From: Plantibacter sp. ME-Dv--P-122b
GTDB lineage: Bacteria > Actinomycetota > Actinomycetes > Actinomycetales > Microbacteriaceae
Length of the DNA: 64,000 bases
Reading direction: 5' to 3'
NCBI RefSeq assembly: GCF_030209375.1
Contig: NZ_JARVSC010000003.1
Location: 186,001-250,000 of the forward strand
Made by a program: the position numbers and the translations under genes. The notes below the pieces were generated by a model. The model searched no databases and had not been told where the DNA came from. It saw only the letters and a program-made list of their open reading frames with translations. Below, one piece after another: positions 26,627-34,284 of this stretch (the stretch's first letter is position 1; each line of letters starts with the position of its first letter).

Positions 26627-29600
26627 CAGGACGCGACCTGGGGCTCCCGGTACTCCGCCGTCGTCACCTCGCGCCACGGGCCGATCGGGTTGCCGCTCCA
26701 TCGGGTGCCGGCCGGAACGCGTTCGCCGCGCATGACGAGCGAGGCCGGTCCGACCGTCGCGTCGTCGTCGATCCGCGCTCCGGGGAGGATGACGCTGTGC
26801 GGCCCGAGCGTGGCACCCGATGCGAGTTCGACCTGATCCATACTCATGATTCGATCATGGAACAGGTGCGTTTGCACAACGCAGCCCCGGTTGACGGTCG
26901 CGCCGTCGCCGAGTTCGACGAGGTCGGCCTCCGGAAGCCAGTAGCTCTCGCACCAGACCCCGCGGCCGATGCGGGCTCCGAGCGAGCGCAACCACCAGGT
27001 GAGGGCGGGGGTGCCGGTGGCGGGAGCCGCGAACCAGGGTGCCGCGACCATCTCGACGAAGGTGTCGGACACCTCGTTGCGCCAGATGAACGAGGACCAG
27101 AGCGGGTGCTCCCCCGCGCGGATCGGGCCGACGATCACCCATTTGGCGACGGTCGTGATCCCCGCCGCGACCGCGCCGGCGGCCAACAGCACGGCTCCGC
27201 TGACGGCGATCGCCACGCCGAGACCCCAGGTGTCGGCGAACCAGGCGAGCGTGAGGAGCACCAGGAGTGCGATGCCGGTCGTCACCATGACCGGGACGAT
27301 GCGACAGAGCTCCCACAGCGCGCGGGCGATCCGGAGCCGGAGCGGCGGGTCGTAGGTCCGGTCGAGATCGGCGTCGGACACCTGCCGCCGGAGTCGCATC
27401 GGGGGGCTCCCGAGCCAGGACGAGCCGGACTTGGCCTTGCGCGGTGCGGCCGACAACACGGCGACGAGCCCGTTCTTCGGGACGTGCATGCCGGGCCCCG
27501 CCATGCCCGAGTTGCCGAGGAAGGCGCGCTTGCCGACGGACGCTCCGGCGATCCGCATCCACCCGCCGCCGAGCTCGTAGGACGCCACCATCGTGTCGTC
27601 CGCGAGGAAGGCACCGTCACCGACGGTCGTCATCCGCGGGAGGAGGAGCACCGTGGACGCTTCAACGTTGCGCCCGACCTTCGCCCCGAGCAGGCGGAGC
27701 CAGACGGGTGTGAAGAGGCTCGCGTACAGCGGGAAGAGGAGGGTGCGCGCGGCGTCGAGGAGCCGCTCTGTGGCCCACACCTGCCAGCCGACCCGACTGC
27801 GCACCGGGAAGTAACCCTCGCTGAGACCGAGGCCGAGCAGCCGGACCAGACCGATCGTGCTGATCGCCAGGACGACGAACCACACGAGGGTGGCGACGGG
27901 CACCCAGAGGAGCGCGCGCCAGGAGAACTCGAGCAGACTCGTCGCGCCCGAGGCACCGGCCGCCACGACCACCGCTGCGAGGACGAAGGCGAGGAACGGC
28001 AGCACCGACAGCAGCGCCGATCCCGCGCCGTACGCGAACAGCCAGCGTCGACGCCGCGGGGGGCGTTCGGTCGGCCAGACCGGTTTCGCCTTGCCGACGC
28101 GGACGGCGGGCGACCCGGACCACAGGTGTCCGGAGGGGACGCGGCCGAAGACGGACGATCCTGGCGCGATCTCCGCACGCTTGCCGATCCGGGTTCCGGC
28201 GAGCAGGGTGCTGCGAGCGCCGACCGTGCTCTCGGCGCCGATGTGGACGTGGCCGAGCCGGAGCGTGTCGCCGTCGACCCAGTAGCCGCGGAGGTCGACC
28301 TCGGGCTCGATCGATGCGCGCGCCCCGACGGTGAGGAACCCGGTGACGGGCGGCACGCTGTGGAGGTCCGCGTCGGCACCGATCTTCGCGCCGAGCGCCC
28401 TGGCGTAGCCCGAGATCCACGGGGCACCGGCGAGACTCACCGCGCCGACCGTGTCGGCGACGCGTTCGGCGAGCCAGAGTCGCACGTGGACCGAGCCACC
28501 GCGGGGGTAGTCGCCCGGGCGGACGCCGATGAGGAGGAGCTTCGCGGCGACGACGGAGATCGCCATGCGCCCGATCGGGGTGATGACCACGAGGAACCCG
28601 AGGGCGATCCACCACCAGGAGACCATCGGCAGGTACGGTACGTCGGCGACGTGGCCGAGCACCCGGCTGCCGGCGAGGAGGTACACGAGCCACCGGAGGC
28701 CGACGAGGATGAGGAGCGGGACACCCAGGAGGGTCTGCGCCCACTGGGTCCCGAGCGGCGTCGGGAGCACGGGGTCCGCGACGGCCGCTCGGCTGCGCCG
28801 CTCGGGGCGTCGTCCGTCGAGTTCGGCTGCCATCGCGCCGAGTCGGGGGTGTCCGTAGATGTCGGCGACCGTGAACTCGGCGTCTCGGGTGCGGATGAGC
28901 GAGACGAGCTGTGCGGCCGCCAGGCTCCCGCCGCCCAGGCTGAAGAAGTTGTCGCTCTCGGCCGTGACCCGGACACCGAGGACGGCCGTCCACTGCTCGG
29001 CGAGCCATGCGGCGGTGCCCGACAGGGTCGAGGCGTCCTCGCCGTCGGCGGTGTCGAGCGGCCACGGCAGCGCGGCCCGGTCGACCTTGCCGGAGGTGCG
29101 GGTGGGCAGCTCTCCGACGACCGCGAGGAGCGGGACGAGCGGTGCCGGGAGCTGCTCGCGGAGGGTGCCGAGGGCGCTCTCGACGGAGAACCCGTCGCGG
29201 TCGGGCACCGCGAGGTACCCGACGAGGACGGCGTTCCCGGCGGCGGTGCGCTGGACGGCTGCTGCCGCACCCGAGACGCCCGGCAGCGCCTGCAGGGCGG
29301 CCTCGATCTCGCCGAGTTCCACGCGCCGACCGCCGATCTTCACCTGATCGTCCGCGCGCCCCTGGAACACGAGTCCTGCGGCCTCGTAGCGGACGAGGTC
29401 GCCGCTCCGGTACGCCCGCGACCACCCGATGCTCGGCATGGACGCATACCGTTCGGCGTCCTTGGCGGGGTCGAGGTACCGGGCGAGTCCGACGCCGCCG
29501 ATGATGAGCTCGCCGACGCCGCCCTCCTCGACCGGGACGCCCTCGGCGTCGACCACGGCGAGGTCCCAGCCGTCGAGCGGCAGTCCGATGCGCACGGGCT

Positions 29601-30630
29601 GTTCGCCGGTCAGCAGCGCAGCACAGGCCACGACGGTGGCCTCGGTGGGTCCGTAGGTGTTCCAGACCTCGCGGCCGTCCACGGCCAGCCGGGCTGCGAG
29701 CTCCGGCGGGCAGGCCTCGCCGCCGAAGATGAGCATGCGGATGTTCTCGAGGGACTCGGCGGGCCACATCGCCGCCAGCGTGGGCACCGTCGAGACCACG
29801 GTGATGCCCTTCGCGGTGAGCCATGGGCCGAGGTCCATGCCACTGCGGACGAGCGAGCGCGGCGCCGGGACCAGACACGCGCCGTGTCCCCAGGCGAGCC
29901 ACATCTCCTCGCAGGACGCGTCAAAGGCGACGGACAGCCCGGCCAGCACGCGATCACCGGGTCCGAGCGGTTCCGCCTGAAGGAAGAGCCTCGCCTCGGC
30001 GTCGACGAACGCGGCGGCAGAGCGGTGCGAGACGGCGACGCCCTTCGGCGTGCCCGTCGAGCCGGAGGTGAAGATGATCCAGGAGTCGTCGTCGAGTCGC
30101 GGTGGTTCGAGGACCGGGATCGCCCGGGTGCCCGGGTGGGGTGCGGCGCCCGTCGCGAGCTGCACCCGGTCGGGATCGGCACCGTCCTCGCCCGGGTCCG
30201 CCACACCGTGGCGGGAGCGCTCGAAGACACCGCCGTCGACCAGGACGCCCACGACGGCCGCCTCGCCGAACACGAGTCGTGCCCGCTCCTCCGGGTCGTC
30301 GGCGTCGACGGGCACGTAGGCCGCTCCGGTGAACAGGATGCCGAGGATCCCGAGGTAGAGGTCACGGGTGCCCGAGGCGATCCGGACACCGACCCGGTCA
30401 CCGCGGCGGACCCCGGCGGCGAACAGGCCGGCCGCGACCCGCTCAGCGCTGAGGACGAGCTCGCGGTAGCTGAGCGCTCCCTCCGCGTCCTCGATCGCCG
30501 AGGCCTCCGGGTTCGATGCGGCGACGTCACGGAGGACGTCGAGGAGGGTGCGTTCGGCCGGTGCGCGCACGCCGCCGAGCAGCGCGGGCTGCCGCTCGAT
30601 GAGGAGGGCGGTGCTGGTGTCGGCGTCCAT
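26626..30630 (-). CDS. Pls/PosA-type membrane NRPS (A-T-six TM-three tandem C-terminal domains)
   Basis: A 1334-residue protein with the layout of epsilon-poly-L-lysine synthetase. The adenylation domain (about 30-520) has FTSGSTGTPKG at 187-197, FDASCEEM at 236-243, YGPTEAT near 326 and catalytic Lys515. The carrier domain has LGGGS with Ser569. From about 640 to 1334 come six hydrophobic helices in three pairs, each pair followed by a domain with hexapeptide-like turns (VGARASIEPEV, LGAKVGRNVEAST, LGARIGRGVW). This is the Pls/PosA arrangement; no condensation or thioesterase domain of the usual kind is present. Specificity residues give DAESIGTVVK, close to the lysine code. The ATG at 30630 has AGGGGA upstream. 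The M1 peptidase gene is translationally coupled. Confidence 0.9.
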   Translation of the reverse strand: MDADTSTALLIERQPALLGGVRAPAERTLLDVLRDVAASNPEASAIEDAEGALSYRELVLSAERVAAGLFAAGVRRGDRVGVRIASGTRDLYLGILGILFTGAAYVPVDADDPEERARLVFGEAAVVGVLVDGGVFERSRHGVADPGEDGADPDRVQLATGAAPHPGTRAIPVLEPPRLDDDSWIIFTSGSTGTPKGVAVSHRSAAAFVDAEARLFLQAEPLGPGDRVLAGLSVAFDASCEEMWLAWGHGACLVPAPRSLVRSGMDLGPWLTAKGITVVSTVPTLAAMWPAESLENIRMLIFGGEACPPELAARLAVDGREVWNTYGPTEATVVACAALLTGEQPVRIGLPLDGWDLAVVDAEGVPVEEGGVGELIIGGVGLARYLDPAKDAERYASMPSIGWSRAYRSGDLVRYEAAGLVFQGRADDQVKIGGRRVELGEIEAALQALPGVSGAAAAVQRTAAGNAVLVGYLAVPDRDGFSVESALGTLREQLPAPLVPLLAVVGELPTRTSGKVDRAALPWPLDTADGEDASTLSGTAAWLAEQWTAVLGVRVTAESDNFFSLGGGSLAAAQLVSLIRTRDAEFTVADIYGHPRLGAMAAELDGRRPERRSRAAVADPVLPTPLGTQWAQTLLGVPLLILVGLRWLVYLLAGSRVLGHVADVPYLPMVSWWWIALGFLVVITPIGRMAISVVAAKLLLIGVRPGDYPRGGSVHVRLWLAERVADTVGAVSLAGAPWISGYARALGAKIGADADLHSVPPVTGFLTVGARASIEPEVDLRGYWVDGDTLRLGHVHIGAESTVGARSTLLAGTRIGKRAEIAPGSSVFGRVPSGHLWSGSPAVRVGKAKPVWPTERPPRRRRWLFAYGAGSALLSVLPFLAFVLAAVVVAAGASGATSLLEFSWRALLWVPVATLVWFVVLAISTIGLVRLLGLGLSEGYFPVRSRVGWQVWATERLLDAARTLLFPLYASLFTPVWLRLLGAKVGRNVEASTVLLLPRMTTVGDGAFLADDTMVASYELGGGWMRIAGASVGKRAFLGNSGMAGPGMHVPKNGLVAVLSAAPRKAKSGSSWLGSPPMRLRRQVSDADLDRTYDPPLRLRIARALWELCRIVPVMVTTGIALLVLLTLAWFADTWGLGVAIAVSGAVLLAAGAVAAGITTVAKWVIVGPIRAGEHPLWSSFIWRNEVSDTFVEMVAAPWFAAPATGTPALTWWLRSLGARIGRGVWCESYWLPEADLVELGDGATVNRGCVVQTHLFHDRIMSMDQVELASGATLGPHSVILPGARIDDDATVGPASLVMRGERVPAGTRWSGNPIGPWREVTTAEYREPQVAS

Positions 30631-30688
30631 ACGCGATCCCCTGTCGTCCGGCTGTTCAGCGCCGCCAACGGTAGGCAGCGCGCATGGA

Positions 30689-30712
30689 CGGTTGGTGAAC
30701 ACCAGTCAACCG
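30689..30712. promoter_or_regulatory. Dyad in the pls-gabT divergent region, possible operator
   Basis: Nested inverted repeats CGGTTG (30689-30694) / CAACCG (30707-30712) and TGGTG (30693-30697) / CACCA (30700-30704) lie about 60 bases upstream of the pls start codon. Placement fits an operator for the pls operon; no regulator gene is adjacent. Confidence 0.35.
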
Positions 30713-30789
30713 CCAGATGTCGTGGAATCGTCGGCGACGCTCCGTCGGCCCCCGGCATCCTCGGAGGACGCGCGCCTACCATGGCCTGC

Positions 30790-32124
30790 ATGACCATCGA
30801 CTACTCCGTGCCCCAGGAACGCCAGCTCGTGACCGCCATCCCCGGCCCCCGATCGCTCGCCCTCACGGAACGGCGCCGCCGCGCGGTGTCGCGCGGTGCC
30901 GGCAACCTCGCGCCGGTGTGGATGGACCACGGCTCCGGCGGCATCCTCGTCGACGTCGACGGCAACCACATCATCGACCTCGGAACGGGTATCGGCGTGA
31001 CGACCATCGGGCACGCCAACCCCGACGTCGCCGCGGCAGCAGCCGAGCAGGCGACGAAGCTCACGCACACGCTCTTCACCGTGACGCCGTACGAGAACTA
31101 CCTGCGCGTCGCGGAGAAGCTGTCCGAGATCACGCCGGGCGACTTCGAGAAGCGCTCGATCCTCTTGAACTCCGGTGCCGAGGCCGTCGAGAACGCGGTG
31201 AAGATCGCGAAGAAGTACACCGGTCGTCGCGCGATCGTCGCCCTCGACCACGCCTTCCACGGACGCACGAACCTGACGATGGCGATGACCTACCGGCCGG
31301 CACCCGAGCGCCTCGGGTTCGGCCCGTTCCCCGGCGAGATCTACAGCGTCCCGCTCTCCTACCCCTTCCGCGACGGACTCGACGGACCGGCGGCTGCCGA
31401 GGCGACGATCGACTACATCGAGCGGCACATCGGTGCGAGCGAGGTCGCGGCGTTCTTCGCCGAACCGGTCCTCGGCGACGGCGGCATCGTCATCCCCGCG
31501 CCCGGCTACTTCGCGCGCATCAGCGAGTGGTGCACCGAGAACGGGATCGTGTTCGTCGCCGACGAGATCCAGGCCGGCATCGGCCGCACGGGTGCGTGGT
31601 ACTCGATCGAGCACCACGGTGTCGTGCCCGACCTCGTCACGAGCGCCAAGGGTATCGCCGGCGGTTTCCCGCTGTCGGCCGTGACCGGGCGTGCCGAGAT
31701 CATGGACGCCGTCCAGCCGGGTGGCATCGGCGGTACCTTCGGCGGCAACCCCGTGTCGACGGCGGCCGCGCTCGCGACGTTCGAGGTCATCGAGCGCGAG
31801 GACCTGCTGGGCGAGGCCCGTCGGGTGGAGGCGACCCTGCGCTCCCTCATGGGTGACTGGGCCGAGCGCTTCGACATCGTCGGCGAGGTCCGGATCATCG
31901 GTGCGATGGCCGGCGTCGAGTTCGTCGTCCCCGGCACGAAGCAGCCGCACCCCACGGCGCTGCAGACGGTCATCGACGCGGCGATCGCCCAGGGTGTGCT
32001 CGTGCTCGACGCCGGCTCCTGGGACTCGGTGCTGCGACTCCTCCCGAGTGCGGTCATGTCCGACGAGCTCCTCCGCGACGCGGTGTCCGTCCTCGAGGAC
32101 GCCCTGGGTCAGGTCGCCGCCTAG
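30790..32124 (+). CDS. gabT: 4-Aminobutyrate aminotransferase
   Basis: A 444-residue class III PLP aminotransferase. N-terminal motif GSGGILVDVDGNHIIDLGTGIG near residue 50, the PLP-ring segment LLNSGAEAVENAVKIA near 128, VADEIQAGIGRTG near 258 and the PLP Lys in VTSAKGIAGGFPLSAV near 285 place it with GABA aminotransferases, which transfer the amino group of GABA to 2-oxoglutarate. TACCAT lies 7 bases before the ATG at 30790, so the mRNA should be leaderless; an ATG three codons upstream is an alternative. A PuuD-like gene 1.2 kb on could make GABA. It is divergent from the pls-like gene. Confidence 0.87.
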   Translation: MTIDYSVPQERQLVTAIPGPRSLALTERRRRAVSRGAGNLAPVWMDHGSGGILVDVDGNHIIDLGTGIGVTTIGHANPDVAAAAAEQATKLTHTLFTVTPYENYLRVAEKLSEITPGDFEKRSILLNSGAEAVENAVKIAKKYTGRRAIVALDHAFHGRTNLTMAMTYRPAPERLGFGPFPGEIYSVPLSYPFRDGLDGPAAAEATIDYIERHIGASEVAAFFAEPVLGDGGIVIPAPGYFARISEWCTENGIVFVADEIQAGIGRTGAWYSIEHHGVVPDLVTSAKGIAGGFPLSAVTGRAEIMDAVQPGGIGGTFGGNPVSTAAALATFEVIEREDLLGEARRVEATLRSLMGDWAERFDIVGEVRIIGAMAGVEFVVPGTKQPHPTALQTVIDAAIAQGVLVLDAGSWDSVLRLLPSAVMSDELLRDAVSVLEDALGQVAA

Positions 32125-32138
32125 CGGCAGCGGTCGCC

Positions 32139-32320
32139 AGCGCGGTGCGCTGACGCGAGCGCGGGTCTCCGGCCGCCGAACCCTTCCGGCAGCGCGGTGC
32201 GCTGACGCGAACCCACACGAATCGGCGCGGGCGCGGCCCGGGCGCGTGAGCGCGGGTCTCCGGAGGGGCGCGCTCGAGGCTGTGCCCCGCGGTGACGTCA
32301 GCGCACCGCGCTGGCGCAAC
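32139..32320. repeat. Interspersed palindromic repeat, copy 1
   Basis: Two direct copies of GCGCGGTGCGCTGACGCGA (32140-32158 and 32192-32210) and one inverted copy beginning GTCAGCGCACCGCGC (32297-32311) fill most of the gap between gabT and the DUF3097 gene; GAGCGCGGGTCTCC also occurs twice. The same sequences recur at 55036-55216. It has no coding sense. Confidence 0.8.
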
Positions 32321-32331
32321 CGACAAGCGGG

Positions 32332-33162
32332 TCAGTCGACGGTGACGAAGTCGATGAGCTGCTCGACGCGACCGAGGAGCTCCGGCTCGAGGTCGTTGAA
32401 GGTCCGGACCTGACCGAGGATGCGCTTCCAGGCACGGGCGATGTCGGCCTGCGAGTCGTGCGGCCAGCCGAACGCCTGGCAGATGCCCTTCTTCCACTCG
32501 ATGGAGCGAGGGATGGTCGGCCACTCGCGCAGGCCGACCCTGGCCGGCTTCACGGCCTGCCAGACGTCGACGTACGGGTGCCCGACGATGAGGACGTTCC
32601 GGCCGTTCGGTCCGGCCATGACGGCATCGGCGATCCGCTGCTCCTTCGAGCCGGGGACCAGATGGTCGACGAGGACACCGACACGACGGTCGGGGCCCGG
32701 CCGGAACTCGGCGAGCGCGGCGTCGAGGTGGTCGACGCCCGCGAGGTATTCGACGACGACGCCCTCCACGCGGAGGTCGTCGCCCCAGACCCGCTCGACG
32801 AGTTCCGCGTCGTGGCGACCCTCGACGAAGATCCGGCTCGCACGAGCCACCCGAGCGGTCGTCTCCACCGCGAAGGAGCCGGAGGCGGTGCGCGCCCGCC
32901 CGGTCGGTGCACGCTTCGGCACGACGAGGACGACGGGCTCACCCTCGAGGAGGAACCCTGCCCCCATGGGGAACACACGTCGCTTACCGCGGTAGTCCTC
33001 GAGCTCGACCGTCTTCGCCTCCACGCGCGTGATCGCGCCGCAGAAGCCGCCGAGTTCCTCGACCACGAGGTCGGTCACCGCCTCGACCTCACGGGCCACC
33101 ACACGGTTCTTCTTCCGCCAGTCCCCCGCGAGGACGTCCTGACCGTACCTGTCTTCGAACAC
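32332..33162 (-). CDS. DUF3097 family protein
   Basis: A 276-residue cytoplasmic protein starting MFEDRYGQDVLAGDWRKKNR, strongly resembling the actinobacterial DUF3097 family, function unknown. It has an N-terminal segment with GFCGAITRVEAKTVELED, a central basic VVPKRAPTGRARTASGS, then FVEGRHDAELVERVWGDDLR, which resembles a toprim-like acidic strand, and GVLVDHLVPGSKEQRI. Those last motifs suggest a nucleic-acid enzyme fold but no activity can be assigned. GTG at 33162 has TAGCGT six bases upstream and should be leaderless. Confidence 0.8.
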   Translation of the reverse strand: MFEDRYGQDVLAGDWRKKNRVVAREVEAVTDLVVEELGGFCGAITRVEAKTVELEDYRGKRRVFPMGAGFLLEGEPVVLVVPKRAPTGRARTASGSFAVETTARVARASRIFVEGRHDAELVERVWGDDLRVEGVVVEYLAGVDHLDAALAEFRPGPDRRVGVLVDHLVPGSKEQRIADAVMAGPNGRNVLIVGHPYVDVWQAVKPARVGLREWPTIPRSIEWKKGICQAFGWPHDSQADIARAWKRILGQVRTFNDLEPELLGRVEQLIDFVTVD

Positions 33163-33282
33163 CCGTCAACGCTACGACAGCACCGTCCACAACGCAGGAG
33201 CGTCGCGGCGTGGCGACCCCGCCGGCTGTCTGGACGAGCGGACACGCCCGGGGCGTCCTGAGTTGCGAACCGGAGAGCCGGT

Positions 33283-34029
33283 TCAGGCTGCGGCGCGCTC
33301 GGCCTCGCGGGCGAGACCGCCGAGCAGGAGCCCGAGCTGGTCGTCCACGGTGCCCGGGTCCTCCGGGTGCCACTGCACGCCGGTGATCGGCAGGGTGCGG
33401 TGCTCGATCGCCTCGACGGTGCCGTCGGAGGCCCAGGCGACGGCGCGGAGGCCTTCGCCGAGCTCGCCGACCGACTGGTGGTGGGCGCTCTGCACCTGGA
33501 GGTGACGGGCACCGAGTCGGAACGCGAGGGCACTCGAGGGGTCGAGCTCGACCTCGTGCGGGGTCATGCTCTCATCGACCGGGACGCCCTCGTTGCGGTG
33601 GGCGCTGTGCTCACCGAGATCCTGCACGAGCGTCCCGCCGAGGGCGACGTTGATGATCTGGTGACCGCGGCAGATCCCGAGCAGCGGTGTGCCCCGCTCG
33701 GCGGCGCGACGGGCGACCGCCAGCTGGGCGCGGTCGGCCTCGGGGAAGTGCTGACCCTCGGCGCGGTAGCCGGTGGTGCCGCCGTAGTGCGCGGGATCGA
33801 TGTCGGCTCCGCCCATGATGACGACGGCGGAGGCCCCGTCGGTCGAGGCGAGGAGCGCATCGGTGCCGAGATCGTGCGCGGCCAACCGGGTCACGCGCCA
33901 GCCGACCCGTTCGGCGGCGGCGATGGTCCGTCCGACGAGGATCTGCACGTACTCGTGGTACGCCTGGTCGTCCTCACGGAACCTGGTGACCTCGACGAGC
34001 GCCAGCATGGGTGAGACGTGTCCTTGCAT
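33283..34029 (-). CDS. Gamma-glutamyl-gamma-aminobutyrate hydrolase-like class I glutamine amidotransferase
   Basis: A 248-residue stand-alone GATase1 domain of the PuuD type. The nucleophile Cys is in PLLGICRGHQIINVALGGTL near residue 105, the catalytic His-Glu pair in GVQWHPEDPG near residue 220, and MGGADIDPAHYGG near residue 71 is the usual N-terminal motif. PuuD frees GABA from gamma-glutamyl-GABA in putrescine catabolism; the nearby gabT would then use GABA, though the two are on opposite strands. ATG at 34029 follows an AAGGAG site by 4 bases. Confidence 0.83.
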   Translation of the reverse strand: MQGHVSPMLALVEVTRFREDDQAYHEYVQILVGRTIAAAERVGWRVTRLAAHDLGTDALLASTDGASAVVIMGGADIDPAHYGGTTGYRAEGQHFPEADRAQLAVARRAAERGTPLLGICRGHQIINVALGGTLVQDLGEHSAHRNEGVPVDESMTPHEVELDPSSALAFRLGARHLQVQSAHHQSVGELGEGLRAVAWASDGTVEAIEHRTLPITGVQWHPEDPGTVDDQLGLLLGGLAREAERAAA

Positions 34030-34284
34030 GATGCTCCTTCCAGGGGTTCCGTGCCGTGACTCCACCAGTCTCGCCGGGCCCGTCGTCCCGCGCGAGCGCC
34101 CGCGTCATGGTCGGTAACAGAGTCACTGCCGGCGACCGTGAACCTCCGTCACCGCCGTATAGCACAGCTCCGGTTCGGTGCGCTCGCTGGGAGCCCGCTG
34201 TAGAGATGTCGAGGGCCCGGACCTAGACTCGGAACCGAGCCGCGGGTTGGGGCTCCAGGGTCCGAACGAGTGACGAGGTGGCCG

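Noticed and set aside
26797-30780. Very long open frame on the plus strand opposite the pls-like gene
   Set aside because: It is the antisense shadow of a G+C-rich gene: Arg/Glu/Gly/Asp-rich composition, no domain, and the minus frame has complete A, T and membrane motifs.
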